Positions 52,463 through 62,273 of a stretch of DNA of 64,000 nucleotides are shown here, one piece after another. Source of the stretch: Brachymonas sp049977365 (GTDB lineage Bacteria; Pseudomonadota; Gammaproteobacteria; Burkholderiales; Burkholderiaceae_C); assembly GCF_049977365.1 (NCBI RefSeq), contig NZ_JBNGEN010000007.1, positions 1-64,000 of the forward strand. The letters run 5' to 3'. The position numbers were made by a program, and so were the translations under genes. The stretch's first letter is position 1. Every line of letters starts with the position of its first letter. The notes beneath the pieces were generated by a model. That model saw only the letters and a list, made by a program, of their open reading frames with translations, was not told the origin of the DNA and searched no databases.

Positions 52463-53701
52463 CGCCTCTGTACTGAATGTGAATCTCTACGACGACCCCA
52501 TCGGGACTCTGACCCATGTCAGCGGAGATCGCACGCTCTTTGCATTCACGGATGCATATATCGAAAACGACGACAGGCCGACCCTTGGCCTCTCATTCAA
52601 GGACGAATTTGGTGCGCTGCGGACAGAGTTTCGGCCGCATCAGAAGCGGGTGATGCCTTTTTTCTCCAATCTCCTGCCAGAAGGCCGCTTGCGGAAATAC
52701 CTGGCCGAGCGGGCTGGCGTGAACCATGAGCGGGAATTCCACCTGCTCTGGGCTCTCGGGCATGACCTTCCGGGCGCGATGACCATTACCCCTGCCGAAG
52801 GCGAGACGTGGTCATCCGATGCGGCGCAACGCGCGGAGACTCATGATGATGGCACTCGTTTGAATGCGTTGCGCTTCTCTCTTGCTGGCGTACAGCTCAA
52901 GTTCTCGGCCGTCACGGAAGCCAGTGGGGGGCTCACCATCCCTGCCTCGGGCGTCGGGCGTCGGGCGTCGGGGGTTCGTGGATCGTTAAGCTCCCTTCAC
53001 GCGAATACGAAGGCGTGCCGGAAAACGAATTCTCCATGATGAAACTGGCCAGTCTCATCGGAATGAATGTACCGGCCATTGATCTTGTGAGTGTCGATGC
53101 CATCCAGAACCTGCCCGAAGGAATGGATCGGATCGGCAAACATGCCTTCGTCATCGAACGTTTTGATCGGCTCGCCAATGGCACGCGCGTTCATATCGAG
53201 GACTTTGCGCAGATCTACGGGCTCTACCCCGAAGCCAAATACGGGCATGGAAGTTTTCGGGACATTGCGCAGGTGATCGCCGCCGAAGGCAATGATGCGG
53301 ACATAGTCGAATATGTGCGGCGCCTGACATTCAACATGCTGATCGGCAACGCGGACATGCACCTGAAAAACTGGTCGCTCATCTACCCGGACAGACGTCA
53401 TGTTTCGCTCGCGCCGGCGTATGACTTTGTAGCGACAGTGCCCTATATTCCCGGGGATGCGACCAACATGAAGATCAGCCGGGCAAGTGCCTTTTCTGCA
53501 TTCTCTGTCGATGAGCTTGAACACCTTGCCGTAAAAGCATCCATTCCCAAGAAGATGGCAGTCGACGCTGCCAGGGAAACCGTTCGGCTCTTTCGGGAGC
53601 ATTGGGAGAAGGAGGCGGCGCACCTGCCAATGAGTGCAGCCGTGAAGGCCGCTGTCGAAGTGCATATGAAAACCGTGCCGATTCTCAAGGAGCTGGCGTA
53701 G
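52455..53701 (+). pseudogene. HipA-like kinase toxin, frameshifted by a 7-bp repeat
   Basis: Two frames together encode a complete HipA-type Ser/Thr kinase. The first gives the N-terminal subdomain and start of the kinase (VLNVNLYDDPIGTL, ERAGVNHEREFHLLWALG, FSLAGVQLKFSA); the second continues from PENEFSMMKLA to the catalytic GNADMHLKNWSL loop and the end. They are separated by three CGGGCGT copies (52948-52968). Removing two copies (14 bases) restores PASGVGGSWIVKLPSREYEG without any other change and gives 410 residues, normal for the family. As it stands the product is truncated before the active site. The XRE gene upstream overlaps by 8 bases. Confidence 0.85.
52948..52968 (+). repeat. 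7-bp tandem repeat in hipA-like gene, 3 units
   Basis: Three exact copies of CGGGCGT followed by a partial fourth (CGGG). One or four copies keep the hipA frame; three do not. This is therefore the site of the frame break. Confidence 0.95.
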
Positions 53702-53868
53702 CGGTCGCATCCTGGCCGCTCATGTGGCCGATGCCACTGTTTGATGGCTTGGCATGGGGGCGTTTGGAGCGCTGACTGCTCACAATGGGAGTGAGCAAGG
53801 GGTGTGGTGTTTTCCCACGTGGAGCCTTATCGGTTGAGGGTGTTGCACGTGATTGTTGACTGCGTCTA

Positions 53869-54492
53869 TTAATTCTGCCGCGCTGCCATAGACGAATCCC
53901 ACACGCCGGGGGCGAACCATTCGGTCACGATCAGGGGAGCCTGTGCATGCACGAAGACCGAGCTGCGTCGCCACACTGCGCGGGGGGGCAGGGGCGGGGT
54001 GGGGTCTGCTGGGCGGGGCCAGAGTCGCAGCACGTGGCGGGCTGCGGGGCTGGCAGGGGCATCGCGCTGCGCCACGAGCGGGGAGCGGCGGATGCGTGGG
54101 GTGTCATAGAGCAACTGCGCGAGCGGGGAGCGACCCAGTCCGCGCAGGCCGCTCCAGCGCAGTCGGGCGTGGGGGGCGAGCACGGCCGAACGGGCCAGCA
54201 CGGCGGGCCAGGGGTGGCCGTCGGGCAGGGTGCACCACAGCACCACGGTGCGCACATGGGCTACGCCGCCGTGTCGGAATCGCTCGCGCTGCAGGGCGCG
54301 TGCTTCTTCCGGCCACAGCGGGGCTGCGCCCTGCTGCAGCACTTCTACCTGTACTGGCCCGATGGCCTGTGCCAGATGTCGGGTGAGTGAACCGGGGGCC
54401 TGCAGCCAGCTCCGGGCCTGCCGTGCGCGCGGCCATGTCGCCCCCGGCTGGCGGACAGGGGGGCTGGCGGGCATGGAGACAGGGGAGAACAT
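53869..54492 (-). CDS. ubiC: chorismate--pyruvate lyase family protein (UbiC-like)
   Basis: About 207 residues resembling UbiC, which releases pyruvate from chorismate to form 4-hydroxybenzoate for ubiquinone. Supporting stretches are LTRHLAQAIGPVQVEVLQQG, RTVVLWCTLPDGHPWPAVLARSAV, GLGRSPLAQLLYDTPRIRRSPL and WRRSSVFVHAQAPLIVTEWFAPGVW, which fit the family order and spacing. A proline-rich segment lies before the last block. The exact start is uncertain: ATG 54492 or 54474, neither with a good ribosome site. ubiA, the next enzyme of the pathway, is at the other end of this region (63031). Confidence 0.72.
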   Translation of the reverse strand: MFSPVSMPASPPVRQPGATWPRARQARSWLQAPGSLTRHLAQAIGPVQVEVLQQGAAPLWPEEARALQRERFRHGGVAHVRTVVLWCTLPDGHPWPAVLARSAVLAPHARLRWSGLRGLGRSPLAQLLYDTPRIRRSPLVAQRDAPASPAARHVLRLWPRPADPTPPLPPRAVWRRSSVFVHAQAPLIVTEWFAPGVWDSSMAARQN

Positions 54493-54562
54493 GGGCGGTG
54501 CAGAGACGGGAAAGGCGAAATCGGCGCAATAAAGAAAGGAGGCCGGCAAGGCGGCCGCCGGC

Positions 54563-55360
54563 TCAGGGCTGCCCGTCGGGCGTGAGGCGCGGCTTGCGTG
54601 GGCGGCCGGCCAGCAGCCGGTCGAAGACGGCGTTGGGCAGCAGCCGCAGGAGCCGGGCGACGACGGCCATCTGCCAGGGGATGACGCGGTAGCTGCGTCC
54701 GGCCCGGATGGCGGGCCATGCGCGGCGGGCAAATTCGGCCGCAGAGATCAGGAAGGGGCGTGCATAGGTGTCGTGCGCCGTCATGGGGGTGTCGATGTAG
54801 CCCGGTACCAGCGTGACCACAGGCACGCCTGCTGCGCGCAGTTCGCCGCGCAGGCTCTCGCAGTAGGCGATGACGGCGGCCTTGCTGGCGCAGTAGGCGC
54901 CGTGTCCGGGCAGGCCGCGGATGCCGGTCATGCTGGCCACGCCCACGAGCGTGCCGCGCCCGGCGGCCCGCATGGACGCCACAAAGGGGTGGAAGGTGGC
55001 CGCGAGCCCCATGACGTTGGTGTCGAGAATGCGCTGCATCACGTCCAGATCGGCCCGCTCGGCGGTGTCGATGCCATGGCTGATGCCGGCACAGGCCGCC
55101 ACCACGTCGGGCAGGCCCAGCGTCTGCAGGCAGGTGTGTCCTGCGGCGACGATGGAGTCGGTATCGGTCACGTCGGCCGCCAGAATGACATGGCGTGCCG
55201 GATCGAGGCCCTGCTGCGCGGCCCAGGTGTGCACCGCGTCCGCGCGGCGGCTCACCAGGCAGAGCCGCCAGCCCAGGGCGTAGGCATGCAGGGCCAGCGC
55301 CTGCCCGATGCCGCTCGATGCGCCGGTCACGTACAGCAGGGGAGCCGTGGGTGCGGTCAT
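54563..55360 (-). CDS. short-chain dehydrogenase/reductase
   Basis: A 265-residue Rossmann-fold oxidoreductase with TGASSGIG cofactor motif near the N-terminus, CAGIS in place of NAG and the catalytic YCASK. The tail (residues about 225-265) is basic and hydrophobic. Substrate unknown. It lies 17 bases after lptC, so it is probably co-transcribed with the kdsD-kdsC-lptC group, but its link to LPS is only positional. Confidence 0.88.
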   Translation of the reverse strand: MTAPTAPLLYVTGASSGIGQALALHAYALGWRLCLVSRRADAVHTWAAQQGLDPARHVILAADVTDTDSIVAAGHTCLQTLGLPDVVAACAGISHGIDTAERADLDVMQRILDTNVMGLAATFHPFVASMRAAGRGTLVGVASMTGIRGLPGHGAYCASKAAVIAYCESLRGELRAAGVPVVTLVPGYIDTPMTAHDTYARPFLISAAEFARRAWPAIRAGRSYRVIPWQMAVVARLLRLLPNAVFDRLLAGRPRKPRLTPDGQP

Positions 55361-55377
55361 GGACGTGGGAGGAGGCG

Positions 55378-56103
55378 TCAGCGCGCGGCAGAGGCGGGCA
55401 GGATGGTGGCGTGCACGCGGCCACGTACCTCCAGCACCTTGCTTTCGCCGGTGTAGTCGAGTCCGGAGCCGGTCATCACGTCGGTGCCGCGCGTGATGCG
55501 CACGGGCTGGTCGGAGCTGATGCGCTCGCCGCGCCGGAGGATGTGCAGAAAATCGCCCGCAAAGCCCAGCGGCTCGGCTGGCCGGGAGGCCCCGGGGGCA
55601 GGCGGTGCGGTGCGCACCACGTGCACGTGGTCGAAGAGCCGCACGTCGTCGCCCTTGCGGTCGGAGATGGCGCGGTCGGCCGTGGAGCGGATGTCGGCGC
55701 CTCTGCTGTCCTGGCTGTAGCCCTGCACCGTGCGGGCGTGGATGGTGTCGTCGACCGGCAGATGCTCGCCGTACACGGCAGTGATGTCGTTGTGCAGGGC
55801 GCCCTGACCGTCATAGCTGCGGATGCGGAAGTCGCGCATGTAGTAGTCGGGCTCGCTTGCGGGAGGGGCGGCGCGGGGGCCTTCTTCCTTGGGCATGTTG
55901 TGCACCAGCCAGCCGGTGGCCAGTGCCAGGATGAGCAGCAGCCCCATGGGCAGAAAATCCGCCACCCGGCGCCGGGTGCGGTCGTACCACGTCTCGGGCG
56001 CGCTGCCGGCCACGGCCGGATGCAGGGCGCCCAGATCGAGCAAGGGTGCCCGTGCGGGCACCGGGGCCTGCGGAGGGGGAGAAGAGGGCGTGGCCGGATT
56101 CAT
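55378..56103 (-). CDS. lptC: LPS export protein LptC
   Basis: A 241-residue bitopic protein: a proline-rich cytoplasmic head, one membrane helix (about residues 51-68) and a periplasmic beta-jellyroll that passes LPS from LptBFG to LptA (PDYYMRDFRIRSYDGQGAL, ERISSDQPVRITRGTDVMTGSGLDYTG). It overlaps kdsC (ATGA). lptA and lptB, usually next, are not here. Confidence 0.9.
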   Translation of the reverse strand: MNPATPSSPPPQAPVPARAPLLDLGALHPAVAGSAPETWYDRTRRRVADFLPMGLLLILALATGWLVHNMPKEEGPRAAPPASEPDYYMRDFRIRSYDGQGALHNDITAVYGEHLPVDDTIHARTVQGYSQDSRGADIRSTADRAISDRKGDDVRLFDHVHVVRTAPPAPGASRPAEPLGFAGDFLHILRRGERISSDQPVRITRGTDVMTGSGLDYTGESKVLEVRGRVHATILPASAAR

Positions 56104-56708
56104 GGGGCAAGGTCTCCGCCATCCCGATCGGCGCCGGGCGTGTGCAGGTAGGGGGCCAGGAGCGCGGCATAGCGCCCGGACGCCTGCAGCAGCAGGTCGC
56201 AGGCTTCGCGCAGGGCGCCTGCGCCGCCGCCGGCCTGGGTGACGTAGTGCACGCGGCCCCGCACTTCAGGGTGGGCGTGCGCCGGTGCCATGGCATAGGC
56301 TGCGCGGGTGAGCAGGGGCAGGTCGGGCCAGTCGTCGCCCATGGCGGCAGCCTGGTGCCAGCCGAGCCCCAGTTCGGAAAGGATACGCTCGGCCGCAGGC
56401 GCCTTGTCTTCGGTGCCGAAGACCGCATGCGTCACGCCCAGCGCCTGGAGCCGCACGCGCAGCGGCGCGCTGTCCCGGCCCGAGATCACCGCCGGCACGA
56501 TGCCCGCGCGCTGCAGCAGCTTGAGCCCGTGGCCGTCGAGCGTGTGGAAGCGCTTGACCGTCTCGCCGGTCTCGGTATAGAGGAGGCCGCCGTCGGTGAA
56601 GACGCCGTCCACGTCCAGAAACACCACACGCACTTCCTGGGCGCCGATGAGCACTTCGGGCGGAAACTGCAGCAGGGGCCGGTCAGAGGAGGGAAGGAGG
56701 TCGGCCAT
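56100..56708 (-). CDS. kdsC: 3-deoxy-D-manno-octulosonate 8-phosphate phosphatase
   Basis: A 202-residue HAD phosphatase that makes free KDO for the LPS core. HAD motifs: DVDGVFTDGGLLY (nucleophile Asp), ISGRDS, and AAMGDDWPDLPLL. It lies one base after kdsD and overlaps lptC. Confidence 0.94.
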   Translation of the reverse strand: MADLLPSSDRPLLQFPPEVLIGAQEVRVVFLDVDGVFTDGGLLYTETGETVKRFHTLDGHGLKLLQRAGIVPAVISGRDSAPLRVRLQALGVTHAVFGTEDKAPAAERILSELGLGWHQAAAMGDDWPDLPLLTRAAYAMAPAHAHPEVRGRVHYVTQAGGGAGALREACDLLLQASGRYAALLAPYLHTPGADRDGGDLAP

Positions 56709-56709
56709 G

Positions 56710-57732
56710 TCAGATCACCTTGGCCAGCATGAGGTCGTGGGTGTTGAGGGCACCGAGCAGCAGGCCGTCGGCATCGGTCACGGCCACGCTGTTGATGCGG
56801 TGCTCTTCCATGAGGCGGGCCGCATCGGCGGCCAGCGCGTCGGGTCGGATGGTCCAGGGATGCGGATGCATCAGCGTGGCGGCGGTCTGGCTGCGCAGGT
56901 CGGCCCCGCGTTCGAGCAGGCGGCGCAGATCGCCGTCGGTGAAGATGCCCACGGCCCGTCCGGCCTCGTCGACCACGACCGTGGCGCCCAGACCCTTGGC
57001 GCTCATCTCGCGCATGACGGTGCTGAAATCCGCTGCCAACGGCACGGCCGGTGCGGCATCGCCGGCGCGCATGACATCGGCCACCGTGGTGAGCAGCCGT
57101 CGGCCCAGCGCGCCGCCCGGGTGCGAGCGGGCAAAGTCTTCGGCCCTGAATCCGCGTGCATCCAGCAGGGCCACGGCCAGGGCATCGCCCAGTGCGAGCT
57201 GCACGGTGGTGCTGGCGGTGGGGGCGAGGTTGAGGGGGCAGGCTTCCTTCTCGACGCTGCTGTCGATCACGATGTCGGCATGGCGTGCGAGCGTGGAGTG
57301 CAGTCCGCCCGTCATGACCACCACCGGCACGCCGAGGCGCCGGAGCACGGGCATGATGCGGGTGAGCTCCTCGCTCTCGCCGCTGTTGCTGATGGCGAGC
57401 ACCACATCCACTTCGCGCACCATGCCCAGGTCGCCATGGCTGGCCTCGGCCGGGTGCACGAACAGTGCCGGCGTGCCGGTGGAGGCGAGGGTGGCGGCGA
57501 TCTTGCGGCCCACATGGCCGCTTTTGCCCATGCCCATCACCACCACCCGCCCACGGGCGGCGAGGATCAGGGACACCGCCTCCACGAGGGCGGCGCCTGC
57601 CGGGCCTTCGCGCAGGCGCCGGGCAGCGGCCTGCAGGGCAGAGGTTTCGATGTCGAGGGCGCTGACGGCCAGCTGCAGCACATGGGCCGCATCCGGCTGC
57701 GCGGGCCGTGCAGAGGGGGGAACGGTGCTCAT
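56710..57732 (-). CDS. kdsD: D-arabinose 5-phosphate isomerase
   Basis: A 340-residue isomerase that makes arabinose-5-phosphate, the first step to KDO. A SIS sugar-isomerase domain (VVVMGMGKSGHVGRKIAATLASTGTP, ISNSGESEEL) is followed by two CBS domains (DVMRAGDAAPAVPL, LMHPHPWTIRPDALAADAARLMEEHRI). The start MSTVPPSARP at 57732 is usual; the frame is open upstream. It begins the kdsD-kdsC-lptC run. Confidence 0.95.
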   Translation of the reverse strand: MSTVPPSARPAQPDAAHVLQLAVSALDIETSALQAAARRLREGPAGAALVEAVSLILAARGRVVVMGMGKSGHVGRKIAATLASTGTPALFVHPAEASHGDLGMVREVDVVLAISNSGESEELTRIMPVLRRLGVPVVVMTGGLHSTLARHADIVIDSSVEKEACPLNLAPTASTTVQLALGDALAVALLDARGFRAEDFARSHPGGALGRRLLTTVADVMRAGDAAPAVPLAADFSTVMREMSAKGLGATVVVDEAGRAVGIFTDGDLRRLLERGADLRSQTAATLMHPHPWTIRPDALAADAARLMEEHRINSVAVTDADGLLLGALNTHDLMLAKVI

Positions 57733-58014
57733 CGGGGCATTGTAGCGGCGCCGTCCCGTGCGGCGGAGGCGGCTGGGCATGGCCCGGATCCCGTATGGGC
57801 AAGGAAGCACCGCCGCACGGCGTGACAGAATGAAGACTTCCTGAAAAGCGTGCAGCGCCCTTGTCCTTGCCATGGCACTGGGCGTCCCATGCGCCGGTGT
57901 GCCGATGCGGCGGCAGATGGGGCCGGGGCCCACGGGTTCCCAGCTGACGGCCCTGCTCTGCCCTTGCATGCCCCTCTTTGCCCTTCTCTCCACCTTCTGT
58001 TTCGAGGAACGTCC

Positions 58015-59484
58015 ATGCCCCTGTCGTCTGCGATCTCGCCCTGTTTCTCTGGTCGGCAGTTTCGGCCGGCATTGTCTGCGTCCCACGCTGGCCCGCGCAT
58101 GCGTTCTGGCCGGTGGGCCGTGCGGCCCGCTGTGACGGCCTGTGTGCTGGCGCTGAGCTCTCTGGCAGGCTGGGCCCAGGAGGCGCCCGAGCCGGACGCC
58201 CCTGAACCCGATTCCATGCAGTCACAGAAGCCGGCGCAGTCGGAGGCTCCCGGGAGCGACTTCGCGCAGTGCCTCGACGGACTGCGCCAGACAGGCGGCT
58301 TTGCCCGCATCGACGAGGCCACCTGGCAGCGCTACGTGGTACCCCTGCAGCCTGACATGAGCGTGCTGCCGCTCCTGAACCGGCAGCCCGAATTCTCGCT
58401 TCGCCCCTGGGACTATCTGGCCCAGCTCGTCGATGCCGAGCGCGTGGCCGATGGCCGGGCCGCCTATCGCCGCTGGCAGGATGTGCTCCAGCGCATCGGG
58501 GCCGAGTACGGCGTGGACCCGGCCATGGTGGTCGGGGTGTGGGGCATCGAGAGCAACTTCGGGCAGAACGTCGGAGGGCGGCCACTGGTGCAGTCGCTGG
58601 CCACCCTGTCGTGCTACGGGCGGCGGCAGACGTACTTCCGCACCGAGTTCGCCAACGCCCTGCGCATCCTGCAGGAAGGCGACATTCCCGCCTCGCAGCT
58701 CAACGGCTCCTGGGCCGGTGCCTTCGGGCAGACGCAGTTCATGCCTAGCACCTTCCTGCGCACGGCGGTCGACTTTGACGGGGATGGCCGGCGCGACATC
58801 GTGGGCAGCGTGCCCGACGCCCTGGCTTCCACCGCGCGGTTTCTGCAGCAGGCGGGCTGGCGCACGGGCGAGCCCTGGGGCTACGAGGTGCAGCTGCCAC
58901 CCGGCTTCGACGCCAGCGGCGCCGGGCGCCGCAACCGGCAGGATGTGGGCCTGTGGGCTGCGCAGGGCGTGACGCTCCCGGGCGGCGCGCCCCTGCCGGC
59001 GGTGCCCGACCGTGCCGGCCTGATGCTGCCGGCCGGCCCGCAGGGCCCTGCCTTTCTGGTGGGGCGCAACTTCGACACCCTGTATCGCTACAACGCCAGC
59101 GAGAACTACGCACTCGCCATTGCCCATCTGTCGGACCTCATCGCCGGGCGCGATCGCTCCGTGGCCTTCCGCACTGCCTGGCCCACGGACGATCCCGGCC
59201 TGAGCCGCGCCGACAATCGCGAGCTGCAGCGCCTGCTGCTCGCGCGCGGCCATGCCGTGGGCGTGGCCGATGGCCTGATCGGTGCCCGCACGCGGGACGC
59301 CATCCGTGCCGAGCAGGCCCGCCTGGGCATGCCGGTCACCGGCAGGGCCGGGCAGCGTCTGCTCGCGGCGCTGCGCGGCGGCGGCGCACGTCCGGTGCAG
59401 GACATGTCGCCTGCAGTCCCGGCAGCCGTGCGGCCGGCGCGGCCCGTACCCAGAGCGGCAGGGCTGGGGCAGACGGACTTCTGA
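58015..59484 (+). CDS. MltB-type lytic murein transglycosylase
   Basis: A 489-residue wall-cleaving enzyme. After a signal region (ending SSLAGWAQEAP) comes the SLT_2 domain with catalytic Glu in VGVWGIESNFGQ and GAFGQTQFMPSTFL; a peptidoglycan-binding domain of the PG_binding_1 type (NRELQRLLLARGHAVGVADGLIGARTRDAIR) follows at about residues 403-460. There is no obvious lipobox. CGAGGA before ATG 58015 supports the start. It is divergent from kdsD. Confidence 0.9.
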   Translation: MPLSSAISPCFSGRQFRPALSASHAGPRMRSGRWAVRPAVTACVLALSSLAGWAQEAPEPDAPEPDSMQSQKPAQSEAPGSDFAQCLDGLRQTGGFARIDEATWQRYVVPLQPDMSVLPLLNRQPEFSLRPWDYLAQLVDAERVADGRAAYRRWQDVLQRIGAEYGVDPAMVVGVWGIESNFGQNVGGRPLVQSLATLSCYGRRQTYFRTEFANALRILQEGDIPASQLNGSWAGAFGQTQFMPSTFLRTAVDFDGDGRRDIVGSVPDALASTARFLQQAGWRTGEPWGYEVQLPPGFDASGAGRRNRQDVGLWAAQGVTLPGGAPLPAVPDRAGLMLPAGPQGPAFLVGRNFDTLYRYNASENYALAIAHLSDLIAGRDRSVAFRTAWPTDDPGLSRADNRELQRLLLARGHAVGVADGLIGARTRDAIRAEQARLGMPVTGRAGQRLLAALRGGGARPVQDMSPAVPAAVRPARPVPRAAGLGQTDF

Positions 59485-59876
59485 GCCACGGATCGCTGCA
59501 CCGCGCGATGTTGCGCTACGTCATGCACTGTCGCTGAAGTGCACCGTCCCGGTGCCAGGTGCTGTTCCGATTCCCTCTTTGTGTGCGAAAATGCAAGGTT
59601 CCACCGTCGAGGGCCTACCGGCCCTTGACGCGCATTCAGGTGGGGGTGCGCCTTTCGACGGCTCCCGGGCAGCGAACCGCCCGGGGTGCTGCACAAACAC
59701 CCCGAGAGCCACACTGCCCGCTGCCCGCGCGGCCAATTCCGATGCCCGGGGTGGGGGAGGTGGTTTTTGTTTCTGCAGGGAACGCCCATGGCCGGGGGAA
59801 TGACCGGCCTCCGGCAGCCACAGGCCGGCGCGTTCCGCAGCAACGCAGCAGCATGACCTCCTTGAAGGACCACAAC
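59485..59876 (+). promoter_or_regulatory. structured leader of malic enzyme gene
   Basis: 392 bases without a gene. Three stems are readable: GTCGAGGGC / GCCCTTGAC (59606-59629, one G-U), CCCGGGC / GCCCGGG (59664-59685) and CGGGGTG / CACCCCG (59682-59704). The last two share bases and cannot form together, the arrangement of an attenuator or riboswitch. A T-run (59763-59770) follows in the leader. I do not recognise a known RNA class. Confidence 0.45.
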
Positions 59877-62195
59877 GTGACGACCGATAGCTCCATGTCT
59901 TCCGCCGCTCCCGGCTCGGATCTGCGCGAAGCCGCGCTGGAATACCACCGCAGCCCGGTGCGCGGAAAGATTTCCGTCAATGCCACCAAGCCCCTGTCCA
60001 ACCAGCGCGACCTGAGTCTGGCCTATTCGCCGGGCGTGGCGTATCCCTGCCTCGACATCCAGGCCGATCCGGCCTGTGCGGCCGAGTACACCGCGCGCGG
60101 CAATCTGGTCGGCGTGGTCACCAACGGCACGGCCGTGCTGGGGCTGGGCGACATCGGCCCGCTGGCCGGCAAGCCGGTCATGGAAGGCAAGGGCTGCCTG
60201 TTCAAGAAATTCGCCGGCATCGACGTGTTCGACATCGAGCTCGCCGAGCGCGACCCCGACAAGCTCGTGGACATCATCGCCGCCCTCGAACCCACGCTCG
60301 GCGGCGTGAACCTGGAAGACATCAAGGCCCCCGAGTGCTTCTACATCGAGAAGCGCCTGCGCGAACGCATGCAGATTCCCGTGTTCCACGACGACCAGCA
60401 TGGCACCGCCATCATCTCCAGCGCTGCGCTGCTCAACGGGCTCGAACTCGTGGGCAAGGACATCGGCAAGGTCAAGGTGGCCGTCTCCGGCGCCGGCGCT
60501 GCCGCCCTGGCCTGCCTGGACCTGATGGTCGAGCTCGGCGTGCGGCGCGACAACGTGTACGTGTGCGACTCCAAGGGCCTCATCTATGACGGCCGCCCGG
60601 CAGGCTTCGACGAGTCCAAGGCGCGCTATGCGCAGCCCGACACCGGCGAGCGCACCCTGGCGGACGTGGTCGAGAACGCCGACGTGTTCCTCGGCTGCTC
60701 CACGTCCAACGTGCTCACGGCCGACATGGTCAAGACCATGGCGCCCACCCCCATCATCCTGGCGCTGGCCAACCCCGACCCGGAAATCCGTCCCGAAGTC
60801 GCCCGTGCCGCGCGTCCGGACTGCATCATCGCCACCGGCCGCTCGGACTATCCGAACCAGGTCAACAACGTCCTGTGCTTCCCATACATCTTCCGTGGCG
60901 CGCTCGACTGCGGCGCCACGCGCATCACCGAGGCCATGAAGCTCGCCTGCGTGCGCGAGATCGCGGCCCTGGCCAAGATGGAGATCAGCGACGAGGTCGC
61001 GTCGGCCTATGTCGGGCAGGAGCTGCGCTTCGGCCCCGAATACATCATTCCCAAGCCGTTCGACAGCCGCCTCATCCTGCGCATCGCGCCGGCCGTGGCG
61101 CTGGCGGCGCAGGAATCCGGCGTGGCCACCCGCCCCATCGCGGACATGCACGCCTACCGCGAAAGCCTCAAGATGTTCGTGAACCACACGAGCATGTTCA
61201 TGCGCCCCGTCTTCAACATGGCGCGTGCCGTGGATTCGGGCCGCAAGCGCGTGATCTACGCCGAGGGTGAGGACGAGCGCGTGCTGCGCGCCGTGCGTCA
61301 GGCCGTGGATGAAGGCATTGCCGAGCCGATCCTCATTGGCCGTCCCGACATCATCGAGGAACGCATCCGCCGCCTGGGCCTCAATCTGCACCTCGGGCCG
61401 GACGTGGGCGTGATCGACCCCGAGAACGATCCCCGCTTCCGCACCTACTGGGAAACCTACCACACGCTCATGGGACGGGACGGCGTCACCCCCGACGCGG
61501 CCAAGATGGCCGTGCGCCGCAGCAATACCGTCATCGGTGGTCTGGCCGTGCGTCTGGGCGATGCCGATGCCATGATCTGCGGTCTGGTGGGCAGCTACGA
61601 CCGCCACCTCGACACCCTGCGCAACATCATTGGCACGCAGCCCGGCGAGAAGTTCGCGGCGCTCAACGCCGTCATCCTCGAAAACCAGACGCTGTTCATT
61701 GCCGACACCTTCGTCAACGAGGATCCCAGCGCCGAGGAGCTCGCGCACATTGCGCTGCTGTCGGCCGTGGAGGTGCAGCGCTTCGGCATCACGCCGCGCG
61801 TGGCTTTCCTGTCGCACTCCAACTTCGGCACCAGCCGCCGCGCCAGCGCCCGCAAGATGCGCGAGGCCGAGGAAATCTTCCGCCGGCTCGCCCCGCACAT
61901 CGAAAGCGAAGGCGAGATGCAGGGCGACAACGCCATGGACGCCGGGCTGCGCCGCCACATGCTGCCCTCCAACCGCATGAATGGCTCGGCCAACGTCCTG
62001 ATCTGCCCGAACCTGGATGCCGCCAACATCCTGTTCAACATGCTCAAGATCACGGGCGGCAACGGCCTCACCATCGGCCCGGTCCTCATGGGGGCCGCCG
62101 CCAGCGTGCACATCCTCACGCCCAGCGCCACCATGCGCCGCGTGCTCAACCAGACCGCGCTGGCCGTGGCTGCCGCAGAGGCACGCCGCAAGTAA
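59877..62195 (+). CDS. maeB: NADP-dependent malic enzyme (malic/phosphotransacetylase fusion)
   Basis: A 772-residue protein that decarboxylates malate to pyruvate with NADP. The malic-enzyme part covers residues 10-430 (LSLAYSPGVAYPCLDI, FHDDQHGTA, VAVSGAGAAALACLDLM); the rest resembles phosphotransacetylase and in this family acts as an acetyl-CoA-sensing, non-catalytic part. GTG 59877 is chosen because AAGGA lies seven bases before; ATG 59853 or ATG 59892/59895 are alternatives. Confidence 0.94.
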   Translation: MTTDSSMSSAAPGSDLREAALEYHRSPVRGKISVNATKPLSNQRDLSLAYSPGVAYPCLDIQADPACAAEYTARGNLVGVVTNGTAVLGLGDIGPLAGKPVMEGKGCLFKKFAGIDVFDIELAERDPDKLVDIIAALEPTLGGVNLEDIKAPECFYIEKRLRERMQIPVFHDDQHGTAIISSAALLNGLELVGKDIGKVKVAVSGAGAAALACLDLMVELGVRRDNVYVCDSKGLIYDGRPAGFDESKARYAQPDTGERTLADVVENADVFLGCSTSNVLTADMVKTMAPTPIILALANPDPEIRPEVARAARPDCIIATGRSDYPNQVNNVLCFPYIFRGALDCGATRITEAMKLACVREIAALAKMEISDEVASAYVGQELRFGPEYIIPKPFDSRLILRIAPAVALAAQESGVATRPIADMHAYRESLKMFVNHTSMFMRPVFNMARAVDSGRKRVIYAEGEDERVLRAVRQAVDEGIAEPILIGRPDIIEERIRRLGLNLHLGPDVGVIDPENDPRFRTYWETYHTLMGRDGVTPDAAKMAVRRSNTVIGGLAVRLGDADAMICGLVGSYDRHLDTLRNIIGTQPGEKFAALNAVILENQTLFIADTFVNEDPSAEELAHIALLSAVEVQRFGITPRVAFLSHSNFGTSRRASARKMREAEEIFRRLAPHIESEGEMQGDNAMDAGLRRHMLPSNRMNGSANVLICPNLDAANILFNMLKITGGNGLTIGPVLMGAAASVHILTPSATMRRVLNQTALAVAAAEARRK

Positions 62196-62273
62196 GGCGC
62201 TGCAGCGGCCCGGTGCGTGGGTGCCGGGCCCTGCCGCTCCGAGCTGGCTGCGCCGCTCGCATTCCCTGCCGCC

